From the NCBI RefSeq assembly GCF_035607555.1, contig NZ_JAVHWZ010000001.1, positions 863,501 through 927,500 on the forward strand: a DNA stretch of 64,000 nucleotides, in the 5' to 3' direction. The DNA comes from Candidatus Bealeia paramacronuclearis. Its GTDB lineage: Bacteria > Pseudomonadota > Alphaproteobacteria > UBA9655. Under the pieces are notes generated by a model. That model saw nothing but the letters and a program-made list of their open reading frames with translations, searched no databases and was not told the DNA's origin. The position numbers were made by a program, and so were the translations under genes. This document shows, one piece after another, positions 45,063 to 52,562 of this stretch. Position 1 is the stretch's first letter, and every line of letters begins with the position of its first letter.

Positions 45063-46379
45063 TTACTGCAAATTTTGAAATTTTTTCACAGTGGGTTTTT
45101 GTGGAGTGACAGTCTGAGGTCTTTTTAATGGTTTTGATTGAAGTGGCTTCATGGAATTTATCTCATTAGAACACGGCCCTGTGCCCTCTTTAAATATTAA
45201 TTTTACTTTGTTTCCGCTGGGATCTGGAATGATTTGTGGATAAAAGTTCCTCAGATTTGGGTTTGCAATAAATCCTGAGATCTTATTATGAGCTCTTGTT
45301 AATGTGGCTAAAGTTGATTGACCTTGCCCTGAAAATTTAAGATTCAGGACGGAGGTGGCACTATTTTTACATTCTGGCGCCTTAAGGATGTATGTGTGTG
45401 TATTAATGTTAACGAATTGATTAGCGTTGACGGATAGGGGGAACTTATCATTTGTGTCCCAACACGTGGAGCCCAATTCTTCAACTTCAATAGAAGGGCA
45501 TCCGCTATCCCCATTTGAAAATTCGAGGGTGATAGGAGCTGTTGGTGTTGTTCTATCCACAAATTCAATTTTGGCTATATTAGGGGAGCTCGTGTCTGTA
45601 TAAAGCCCTAGGGTGGAATCACCGTGTTCGGTCCCATATTTGTGAATCAGAGTGTTATTCCAGACAGTATATGTGAATGTTACAGGTACGGAATGATAGG
45701 GTGACGAGAAGGTAAATTCTAACTCTGAAGGCGTATGCAAGCAGGTCCCTGAATCATTCGTTTGCGTTTTATTAAGATTGAGAGTTTTTCCAGGAAAAAC
45801 AGTTTGAGACGTGAACATCATTCGCTGACTCGGGCCAGGAGACCAGCATGAATTATTTAACTTGTTCCAGGTGATCGTGACGGGATAACTGGAGGTGTTT
45901 TTAAATTGAAAATTGACTTCGTGTGGTTTGCGATCACTAAACGTGATAGTGGCAATCATAGGATCATTATCATTGGGCGGGTCATTAATCCATACACCAA
46001 GACTGTAGTCGCCATTTTCAGCTCCATAGGTATGCCAGATTTTATACCCATTATTGAAAAACGTGACTGGTATGGCATGATAGGGTGAGGAAAAAGAAAA
46101 ACTTAAGGTTGCGGGTTCTTTTTTATAATCATCGGAAACATATGTACTTAAAGGTGGCGAACTTTTCCCTTTATGAAGAGTTAAAGGATCTGGGATCATG
46201 TAAGTGTTTGATGAGAAATCATCCCATATTTTTTCAGCTGTCTTTTTTATGGTGACATCATAACTCGAATTATTAATAAATTTGAAATAGACATGGCCGC
46301 TCATATTTGCATTTGCAGAAAAACTGATGAAAATGATCAAGAGGGGCATTTGGATTCTAAATAAAATAGAAGCTGTCAT
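45063..46379 (-). CDS. Secreted paralog A: three beta-rich repeat domains, unknown family
   Basis: 438-residue exported protein with no family I recognise. The ATG at 46379 begins a signal peptide (MPLLIIFISFSANA). It contains three consecutive copies of a domain of about 125-140 residues. Copy 1 starts VYFKFINNSSYDVTIKKT, copy 2 VNFQFKNTSSYPVTITWN with NSCW, copy 3 ITLEFSNGDSGCPSIEV with STCW. Copies 1 and 2 share LSFSFSSPYHAIPVTF/LEFTFSSPYHSVPVTF, then a YGxExGDxxLG motif and a closing TITFSDRKP/IEFVDRT strand. The tail is Lys/Pro-rich and ends KKFQNLQ, like the end of the paralog at 47176. It follows paralog B by four bases. Confidence 0.75.
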   Translation of the reverse strand: MTASILFRIQMPLLIIFISFSANANMSGHVYFKFINNSSYDVTIKKTAEKIWDDFSSNTYMIPDPLTLHKGKSSPPLSTYVSDDYKKEPATLSFSFSSPYHAIPVTFFNNGYKIWHTYGAENGDYSLGVWINDPPNDNDPMIATITFSDRKPHEVNFQFKNTSSYPVTITWNKLNNSCWSPGPSQRMMFTSQTVFPGKTLNLNKTQTNDSGTCLHTPSELEFTFSSPYHSVPVTFTYTVWNNTLIHKYGTEHGDSTLGLYTDTSSPNIAKIEFVDRTTPTAPITLEFSNGDSGCPSIEVEELGSTCWDTNDKFPLSVNANQFVNINTHTYILKAPECKNSATSVLNLKFSGQGQSTLATLTRAHNKISGFIANPNLRNFYPQIIPDPSGNKVKLIFKEGTGPCSNEINSMKPLQSKPLKRPQTVTPQKPTVKKFQNLQ

Positions 46380-46383
46380 TTTG

Positions 46384-46875
46384 CTACCTTTTACCTGATT
46401 TTTTAGTGAGATTATTTTTTGAGCATTTGCCTTTATGCAGGGCATTTCCATCAGTGAATGTAAGTGTTGCCATTAAATCAGGATCTATCTTTGACACATC
46501 AATCCATGTTGCAAGACTTCCATCACCTGAAGTTTTGAGATAGTTGTATGTCAAATTAGTTTTATATTGAGTGAATTCTACAGACTTTGACTCAAATCCA
46601 TTCGCAAATTCGAGATCTAAGTAAGAGTATCTATCCCAACAAAGTCCGCTGGCTTTTATTTGAGTTGAGTAGGGATAACCAGGGTCGCCCGGATACACTG
46701 TTAATGGTTCAGGCATTAACGTTGTGTTTTTATACCAACATATGTAATTTGATGTTGTTATTGTGACGGGGCAACTTGAATAATTGATAAATTTAAAATA
46801 GACACGCCTTCCTGCATTTACAGACGAAATGAGGAATGTTAGGGTGAGCGTTAAGGCCAGGAGGAGTGGTTTCAT
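46384..46875 (-). CDS. Secreted paralog B: single-domain member
   Basis: 163-residue exported protein with a signal peptide (LLALTLTLTFLISSVNA) and one domain of the same type as in 45063-46379: VYFKFINYSSCPVTITTSN with ICW, LDLEFANGFESKSVEFTQ, SGDGSLATWID and LMATLTFTDGN. Four cysteines could form two disulfides. It is first in the leftward two-gene unit. A TTAA-N7-TTAAC sequence lies 55 bases upstream. Confidence 0.72.
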   Translation of the reverse strand: MKPLLLALTLTLTFLISSVNAGRRVYFKFINYSSCPVTITTSNYICWYKNTTLMPEPLTVYPGDPGYPYSTQIKASGLCWDRYSYLDLEFANGFESKSVEFTQYKTNLTYNYLKTSGDGSLATWIDVSKIDPDLMATLTFTDGNALHKGKCSKNNLTKKSGKR

Positions 46876-46929
46876 AATCCATCTCTTATTGGTTTTTTTG
46901 AAATTATCTACAATTTTACATAATAAAAA

Positions 46930-46945
46930 TTAAAAAACTGTTAAC
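46930..46945 (+). promoter_or_regulatory. CtrA-type box upstream of paralog B
   Basis: TTAAAAAACTGTTAAC, an exact match to TTAA-N7-TTAAC, 55 bases before the start of the leftward gene at 46875. This is the spacing at which CtrA boxes overlap -35 regions in Caulobacter. Chance matches are possible in AT-rich DNA; the paired arrangement with the site at 47100 raises the likelihood. Confidence 0.45.
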
Positions 46946-47099
46946 GGCATTTTATTAAATCCGTATTGCTTCTCTCGGCCTCCGCTGTCATCCTCGCGCC
47001 TGGATGAGAATATTTCAGTTTTTTAGATGGCTTTGTGCCTCTTGGATGGCGATAGGGTAAAAGGCTGTTTTCTGTTTTTCATGGTATGACTTTGTCCCG

Positions 47100-47115
47100 T
47101 TAAAATTTTATTAAC
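47100..47115 (+). promoter_or_regulatory. CtrA-type box upstream of paralog C
   Basis: TTAAAATTTTATTAAC, another exact TTAA-N7-TTAAC match, ending 61 bases before the start of the rightward gene at 47176. With the site at 46930 it places one box near each start in this 300-base divergent region. The rest of the region is AT-rich and holds no gene. Confidence 0.45.
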
Positions 47116-47175
47116 CCTTATTTTGTAAAATGAATTTAAGGCTAAAATTTAAAAATTGAATATAGAGACAAAATC

Positions 47176-48048
47176 ATGAAACCTTCCTTCCTTCTTTTCT
47201 TCCTTGCTGCGGCGTTATTTGTGACTGCTTTAACCTCTGAAGTGCGTGCGGATCCACCGCGTACTGTCTATTTTCACTTTGTGAATAATACATCTACACG
47301 TATTAAATTTAGTGGGGACGGAAACAAATGCTGGAAGGGTTCGTTTGATAATAAAGTTTCCAGTAATAAAAAATCTGAATATTTTAGGACCGAACTTAAT
47401 GAGGGGATTTGTAATCTTGACCCTTTTGTAGTGTTTAACATACATTTTAGAGATGAATCTAATGACTTTAATAATGTGAGCTACAAATGTACCAGTGTAC
47501 TGGGGAGGGTGAGGTGTGTTCGATTCCCTATTATTCCTCCATTTGATGTTAGGTATGAACAATCTCAGTATTTGGGCGACACGCTGGTTACTATGACTCT
47601 TACTAATAAAAATAAAAATCCAAATAAAAAACCTTCAACCGTTGTGTTCCAGTTTGTGAATCACTCGAGCGAGCAAATTACGATTGCAAAAAATAACAAT
47701 AAACCAGTTTGTTGGGATTCTGATAACGGATGGGGGCCCATAACAAAACCTATCATCGTTAAGGCTGGAAAATTCACGGGTGAGTTCGTGAGCAATGTCA
47801 CAAATTTTGGAAACTGTTTGTTTGAGCCCTCAACGCTTGGTTTAAATTTCTCTTTGGGAAATGTTTCTGTGCCGGTGACTTTTATGGAATCGAATAATAC
47901 GCTCAGCAATACGTCCGTGCAGGAAATTGCGTCCAAGGTTGACGTCTCAATTGTAAATCATGGAAATACTTCAATCATAACCTTTAGTGATAAGGGGAAA
48001 CCTGCACTTCAACAACCTATGACAAAACCCGTGCAAAACTTAAGATAG
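47176..48048 (+). CDS. Secreted paralog C: two-domain member
   Basis: 290-residue exported protein with a signal peptide (FLLFFLAAALFVTALTSEVRA). Two domains of the same family are visible: VYFHFVNNTSTRIKF with NKCW (about residues 30-150), and VVFQFVNHSSEQITIAKN with PVCW (about residues 160-275), each closing with a Thr/Ile-rich strand (TMTLTNKN; IITFSDKGKP). The C-terminus QQPMTKPVQNLR resembles the tail of paralog A. It faces away from paralogs A and B and convergently meets recG nine bases on. Confidence 0.72.
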   Translation: MKPSFLLFFLAAALFVTALTSEVRADPPRTVYFHFVNNTSTRIKFSGDGNKCWKGSFDNKVSSNKKSEYFRTELNEGICNLDPFVVFNIHFRDESNDFNNVSYKCTSVLGRVRCVRFPIIPPFDVRYEQSQYLGDTLVTMTLTNKNKNPNKKPSTVVFQFVNHSSEQITIAKNNNKPVCWDSDNGWGPITKPIIVKAGKFTGEFVSNVTNFGNCLFEPSTLGLNFSLGNVSVPVTFMESNNTLSNTSVQEIASKVDVSIVNHGNTSIITFSDKGKPALQQPMTKPVQNLR

Positions 48049-48056
48049 CGGTGCCT

Positions 48057-50135
48057 TTATCCCGAACTTAAGGTATGGACGACTTGATCTTTACCAAAGA
48101 GATAAAGGAGGGTGCGCAAACGCTCTCCTGCTTCGGATTTGAGGTGGGGATTAGTCTCCAAAATTTCTTGCGTTTTGGCATGTGCCATCTCGAGAAGGTC
48201 GGTGTGAAAAAGTGGATCTGCAATCCGGTAGGAGGGGAGGCCACTTTGACGAAGGCCGAGTAAATCACCACCACCGCGCAGGCGCAGGTCTTCTTCTGCA
48301 ATCCGAAAACCATCGTTGGAGTCCTTCATAATGGAAAGGCGTGCATGACCAATTTCACTGATGGGATAGCTGTAAATCAAAAGGCAGGAGGAAGGTTTTT
48401 CGCCGCGGCCCACCCGTCCTCGCAGCTGATGAAGCTGGGCCAAACCAAAGCGTTCTGCATGTTCGATAACGATCACGTTGGCATTGGGGACATCCACACC
48501 CACTTCAATCACGGTGGTGGCGACAAGAATTTGAATCTTGTCCCCCCGAAATTTTTCCATAACCGCGTCTTTTTCTGGAGACTTCATTTTGCCATGTACA
48601 AGACCTACGGTTCCCTCTCCATAAAGGGATTTTAAATGTTCAAAACGTTCTGTTGCGGCAGACAAATCCAGGGTTTCTGATTCCTCAACAAGGGGACAAA
48701 CCCAATAGGCTTGCCCTCCCTGATCGATAACACGCTGAAGTCCATCTGCGATATCCTCAAGGCGTTTGGCTGGAAAAACACGGGTGTCAATGGGAAGACG
48801 TCCTTTGGGTTTTTCCAGAAGGCGAGAGGCCTCTAAGTCGCCATAATTTGTAAGCATCAACGTTCTTGGTATGGGGGTTGCGGTCATGACCAGAATATGG
48901 GGGCACTTGCCTTTGCGAGTAAGTTTCAAGCGTTGCTCCACTCCAAAGCGGTGCTGTTCGTCAATAACAACAAGAGCTAAATGCGAAAACAGCACATCAT
49001 CTTGGAGAAGTGCGTGGGTGCCAATGACAATGTTCACTTTATTCTGTGCAATATCCTCGAGAAGGTTTTTTCGCCCTTTTTGATTCCCCATCAAAAGCTC
49101 AATCCGCAAATTTGTGCCGTGCATGAGTTTTTTGATCGTCTCGAATTGTTGGCGTGCAAGAATTTCTGTGGGTGCCAAAAATGCCGCTTGAAATCCAGAT
49201 TCAAGAGCAGAAGCCATTGCCAAAAGTCCTACCATGGTTTTGCCTGAACCAACATCGCCTTGAAGAAGTCGAATCATTCGCTCACCTGAGGAGAGATCCT
49301 GATCAATCTCTTTCAAAACCTGTAATTGGCCTTGGGTTAGGGGGTGTTGGAAGGTCTCGAGAATGTCTTTCCGCAATTGGGTTGATGGCGAAATGAGAGG
49401 GCTTTCTTGGCGTTTTTGATACTTGCGCAAAAGTCCTTGTGCCAATTGGTCGGCCAAAAGTTCATCATATGCCAAACGCTTGCGCAGGGGATGTTCAGGA
49501 AAAAGTTCGGCTTCCGTGCGGGGGGCGTGAATTTTTTGAAGAGCCGCACCAATTGTGGGCCATCCTTTTTCAGAAAGCTCACTTTCAGAAATCCAATCTT
49601 TGAGCTCTGGCAATTTTCGGAGTGCTTTTTTAATGGCACTGATCAGTTGAAAATTCGGCAATCCTAAGGTGAGGGGATAGACGGGTTCATACTCTTGCCA
49701 TGAGGATTGAAGAGACATAGGGGCCACTTTGGGCGGGTGTGTTAATTGCTTGCTTCCCCCAAAAATCTCAATAGTGCCTGTGATAATTCGTTTTTCGCCC
49801 GGGGGAAAGCGCTTCAAAAGATAAGGTTTGACGGCATTAAAGTACAGAAGGTCCACCTGGTCCGTATTATCAAAAACGGTAATTTTATAAGGCGCACGGC
49901 TACTGGACGCCATGTGATTTCCAATTTCAGCCGGAAATGCCACGGGTTTTCCATAAGGCGTTGCGGCAATGGTCGGATAAAGCGGATAATGATCCAGTTT
50001 TACAGGCAAATGCCAAATGAGATCAATTACACGTCTTAATCCCAAGCGTTCAAATTTTTTGGCCAACTGAGGGCCAATGCCTTCAAGGCTTTCGGTTTTT
50101 GCAAAAAGTGGGGTGAGTGTGTCTGGGCGCATCAT
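48057..50135 (-). CDS. recG: ATP-dependent DNA helicase RecG
   Basis: Branch-migration helicase (692 aa) that reverses stalled replication forks. N-terminal wedge region with LEGIGPQLAKKFERLGL, OB-fold with KITVFDNTDQVDLLYF, then superfamily 2 motifs: Walker A LLQGDVGSGKTMVGLLAM, motif II VIDEQHRFGVEQR, motif III MTATPIPRTLML and motif VI HQLRGRVGRGEK. I start at 50135 (MMRPDTLTPLF), the family N-terminus; a longer frame runs into the divergent infA. Confidence 0.96.
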   Translation of the reverse strand: MMRPDTLTPLFAKTESLEGIGPQLAKKFERLGLRRVIDLIWHLPVKLDHYPLYPTIAATPYGKPVAFPAEIGNHMASSSRAPYKITVFDNTDQVDLLYFNAVKPYLLKRFPPGEKRIITGTIEIFGGSKQLTHPPKVAPMSLQSSWQEYEPVYPLTLGLPNFQLISAIKKALRKLPELKDWISESELSEKGWPTIGAALQKIHAPRTEAELFPEHPLRKRLAYDELLADQLAQGLLRKYQKRQESPLISPSTQLRKDILETFQHPLTQGQLQVLKEIDQDLSSGERMIRLLQGDVGSGKTMVGLLAMASALESGFQAAFLAPTEILARQQFETIKKLMHGTNLRIELLMGNQKGRKNLLEDIAQNKVNIVIGTHALLQDDVLFSHLALVVIDEQHRFGVEQRLKLTRKGKCPHILVMTATPIPRTLMLTNYGDLEASRLLEKPKGRLPIDTRVFPAKRLEDIADGLQRVIDQGGQAYWVCPLVEESETLDLSAATERFEHLKSLYGEGTVGLVHGKMKSPEKDAVMEKFRGDKIQILVATTVIEVGVDVPNANVIVIEHAERFGLAQLHQLRGRVGRGEKPSSCLLIYSYPISEIGHARLSIMKDSNDGFRIAEEDLRLRGGGDLLGLRQSGLPSYRIADPLFHTDLLEMAHAKTQEILETNPHLKSEAGERLRTLLYLFGKDQVVHTLSSG

Positions 50136-50265
50136 GATTGAATCTTGCCATTGAGCAAAGCGTTTCGCAAGGTGACTTCTTTGAAATTTGTTTTCTAATT
50201 GTACTTTGACAAAAGAGCCCAAATGACCTACATACAAGGATCCGATAACCTCTTTGCGAGATTTC

Positions 50266-50484
50266 ATGGCTAAAGAAGATTTAATTGAGTTTGCAGGCAC
50301 TGTGGCCGAACTCCTCCCTAATGCAACTTTTCGCGTGGAGCTTGAAAATGGACATATCATTTTGGCTCACACGTCTGGACGTATGCGCAAAAACAGAATT
50401 CGTGTGCTTGTTGGGGACAAAGTGAACGTGGAGATGACCCCTTACGATCTGACCAAGGGCCGTATTACGTTCCGACATAAGTAA
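50266..50484 (+). CDS. infA: Translation initiation factor IF-1
   Basis: S1/OB-fold factor (72 aa) that binds the 30S A site. Sequence is highly conserved: [65 protein letters not shown]. The ATG at 50266 gives the standard MAKED start. It is followed after six bases by maf. Confidence 0.98.
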   Translation: MAKEDLIEFAGTVAELLPNATFRVELENGHIILAHTSGRMRKNRIRVLVGDKVNVEMTPYDLTKGRITFRHK

Positions 50485-50490
50485 AAGCTC

Positions 50491-51063
50491 ATGTCAAAAC
50501 TGATCCTGGCGTCTTCTTCTCCCCAACGTAAAGTCCTCTTGGCACAAGTGGGGATTATCCCGGATCAGATTATTCCTGCTGATATTGATGAATCTCATGA
50601 TACCAAAGAATCCATTTTGGCGTATGCTAAGCGTATGTCTTTTGAAAAAGCCAAAACCATTCATGATCTTCATCCGGATGCCTTTGTGATTGGGGCAGAT
50701 ACCCTTGTTGAGACGCAACGTCATATCCTTCATAAAACTGATAATGTAGAAGAAGCCATAAAATTTCTGAGAATGCTTTCAGGAAAACGCCACCGCGTTC
50801 TCACTAGTGTGACTGTGATTGCGCCCTCGGGAAAATATGCAACCCGGGCCATTAAAACTATTGTGCACTATAAACGTTTGACTGAAAAAGACATCCTAGA
50901 GTTTCTCAAAACGGACGAATGGAAAGGCCGTGCTGGGGCTTATAGCATTTTAGGATATGCCCAAAAATTCGTCAAATCCATGTCTGGCTCTCTCTCCGCT
51001 GTTGTGGGATTACCCCTTTATGAAACGTGCGCACTTTTAGAAGGATTGGGATTTGAGTATTAA
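50491..51063 (+). CDS. maf: Maf-type nucleoside triphosphate pyrophosphatase
   Basis: 190-residue house-cleaning pyrophosphatase that removes non-canonical nucleotides. The N-terminal signature ILASSSPQRKVLLAQVGI, the catalytic region FVIGADTLVE and the SGKRHRVLTSVTVI and EWKGRAGAYSILGYAQKFV motifs are intact. Its last bases overlap the TTG start of rng. The infA-maf-rng order is common in alphaproteobacteria. Confidence 0.95.
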   Translation: MSKLILASSSPQRKVLLAQVGIIPDQIIPADIDESHDTKESILAYAKRMSFEKAKTIHDLHPDAFVIGADTLVETQRHILHKTDNVEEAIKFLRMLSGKRHRVLTSVTVIAPSGKYATRAIKTIVHYKRLTEKDILEFLKTDEWKGRAGAYSILGYAQKFVKSMSGSLSAVVGLPLYETCALLEGLGFEY

Positions 51064-52162
51064 ATCCAAAACATGGCTTTTGGATTCTCAAAAGGGTTAT
51101 ACCCGCCTTATGTGCTTTGAGAACAAACATTGCCTTTATTGCGATGTGGACCTTCCCTCTCCACCCCCCCACTATGGAGCAATTTATGAGGGAAAAGTCA
51201 CGAAGATCCTTCAAACTGCAAACCTTGCCTTTCTGGATTTGGGAGAGAGACTTGAAGCAGTACTCTCCTTGCCAGAACGTCATTTTCCAAAACCACAAGA
51301 AGGTGAAACTCTTCTGGTGCAAATCACACGGGAACCCTCTCCCTCTCAAGGAAAGCTTGCGATGGCGTCTCGCGCTATTGAAGTTCCTTGGGGGCCTTTC
51401 GTGTGGACGCCAGGGGAGCCGGGACTGAGGTTTTCAAAAAAACTAACAGTCGAGGTTCGGAAAAACCTTGAGTCTCTCTTAACGCCTTTAATGAGTGAAG
51501 ATGATGGGCTTTTGGTTAGAAGCCATGTTTCCGCGTTTTCGAGTGAGGAATTGTTGGCCTGTCATACTAAAATTGTTTCAAGATCTTTTTTTGAGATACT
51601 GAAACAGATTCAGCACGATCATTTTATCAAAAAACTCCTCACTCTCACAACTCCAAAAGATACAATTAAAGTCGATAGTCTGGCTCTTTACTCAGACTTC
51701 ACAAAAGCGATCGCAAGCCATCCTTACGCCCCCATTTTGCTTCATGAAAAAGAAGGCACTTTTGATGAAAATTTGGAAGAGGCCTGGGAGAAAATGTTTG
51801 AAATCCACGTGCCCATTTCGGGCGGTGGTGAAATCATTATTGAAAAAACTCATGCGTTTTATGCAATAGATATCAATACGGGCCAAACCAACCAACCGGC
51901 CCATGCTTTTTTGAAAAAAGCCATAGATACCGCTTTTGAGGAAATCCGAAAGCGGGATTTGGGGGGTATCATTTTAATTGATATTCCCTTTCCCCCTAAA
52001 TCCCAAGGAGATTTATTAGGGTACGTTAAACGAGAAGCACAACGAGATTTAAACCCCCCTAAAATTCATGGCATTACCTCTTTAGGTATTCTGGAAATCA
52101 CACGAAAACACCGCAGCCTTCCCCCTTTGGAAAAGATTGTAAACTTTGAAAAATCGATTTAA
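51053..52162 (+). CDS. rng: Ribonuclease E/G family protein
   Basis: 369-residue endoribonuclease of the short RNase G type found next to maf. An S1 domain is near the N-terminus (GAIYEGKVTKILQTANLAFL, DLGERLEAVLSLPE), and the catalytic metal ligands are in YAIDINTGQTN and GGIILIDIPFPPKSQGD. The C-terminus stops at RSLPPLEKIVNFEKSI and lacks the CPxCxG zinc-link seen in E. coli RNase E/G, so the tetramer interface must differ. The likely start is TTG at 51053, overlapping maf by eleven bases. The yacG gene that usually follows is absent. Confidence 0.88.
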   Translation: MSIKSKTWLLDSQKGYTRLMCFENKHCLYCDVDLPSPPPHYGAIYEGKVTKILQTANLAFLDLGERLEAVLSLPERHFPKPQEGETLLVQITREPSPSQGKLAMASRAIEVPWGPFVWTPGEPGLRFSKKLTVEVRKNLESLLTPLMSEDDGLLVRSHVSAFSSEELLACHTKIVSRSFFEILKQIQHDHFIKKLLTLTTPKDTIKVDSLALYSDFTKAIASHPYAPILLHEKEGTFDENLEEAWEKMFEIHVPISGGGEIIIEKTHAFYAIDINTGQTNQPAHAFLKKAIDTAFEEIRKRDLGGIILIDIPFPPKSQGDLLGYVKREAQRDLNPPKIHGITSLGILEITRKHRSLPPLEKIVNFEKSI

Positions 52163-52443
52163 CAGCCATTATACCAACATGTATTTAGCGATCCATCGGG
52201 ACAATTATATACTTCGGTATTGCAAAAGATTCCGTTACCTGTAGCTCCCGGACTACACTGTTGATCCGTAGTACAATGCTGAGATGGTGAAATTTCACCT
52301 GAACACGAACACCAATCGTCTTTTAATTTAGAAGAAGCTACCCCCGTAAATGAGTAGAAGAGATTCCAAATTAAAATTACACTACACAAAATTAAATAAC
52401 AGCGATTATTGGAAAAGAGATAAAATTTTTGGGCTTTTTTCAT
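52159..52443 (-). CDS. Small secreted cysteine-rich protein
   Basis: 94-residue protein with an N-terminal hydrophobic segment (CYLILCSVILIWNLFYSF) followed by GVASS, a plausible export signal, then a compact mature part of about 55 residues with eight cysteines (WCSCSGE, QHCTTDQQCSPG, IFCNTEV, YNCPDG, TCWYNGC). The Cys pattern suggests four disulfides. It overlaps the rng stop by four bases on the opposite strand and occupies the place where yacG is expected. Family unknown; compare 28072 and 33994. Confidence 0.6.
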   Translation of the reverse strand: MKKAQKFYLFSNNRCYLILCSVILIWNLFYSFTGVASSKLKDDWCSCSGEISPSQHCTTDQQCSPGATGNGIFCNTEVYNCPDGSLNTCWYNGC

Positions 52444-52562
52444 ATTGCATTCCTCTTCTTATTTTTAATTTGAATGAAATTAAACCAATCATAAAATTCC
52501 GAACAACACAAACAAGATAACATGGTTTTTTCTTGCCAGCAAAATATATGACCATAAAAACC

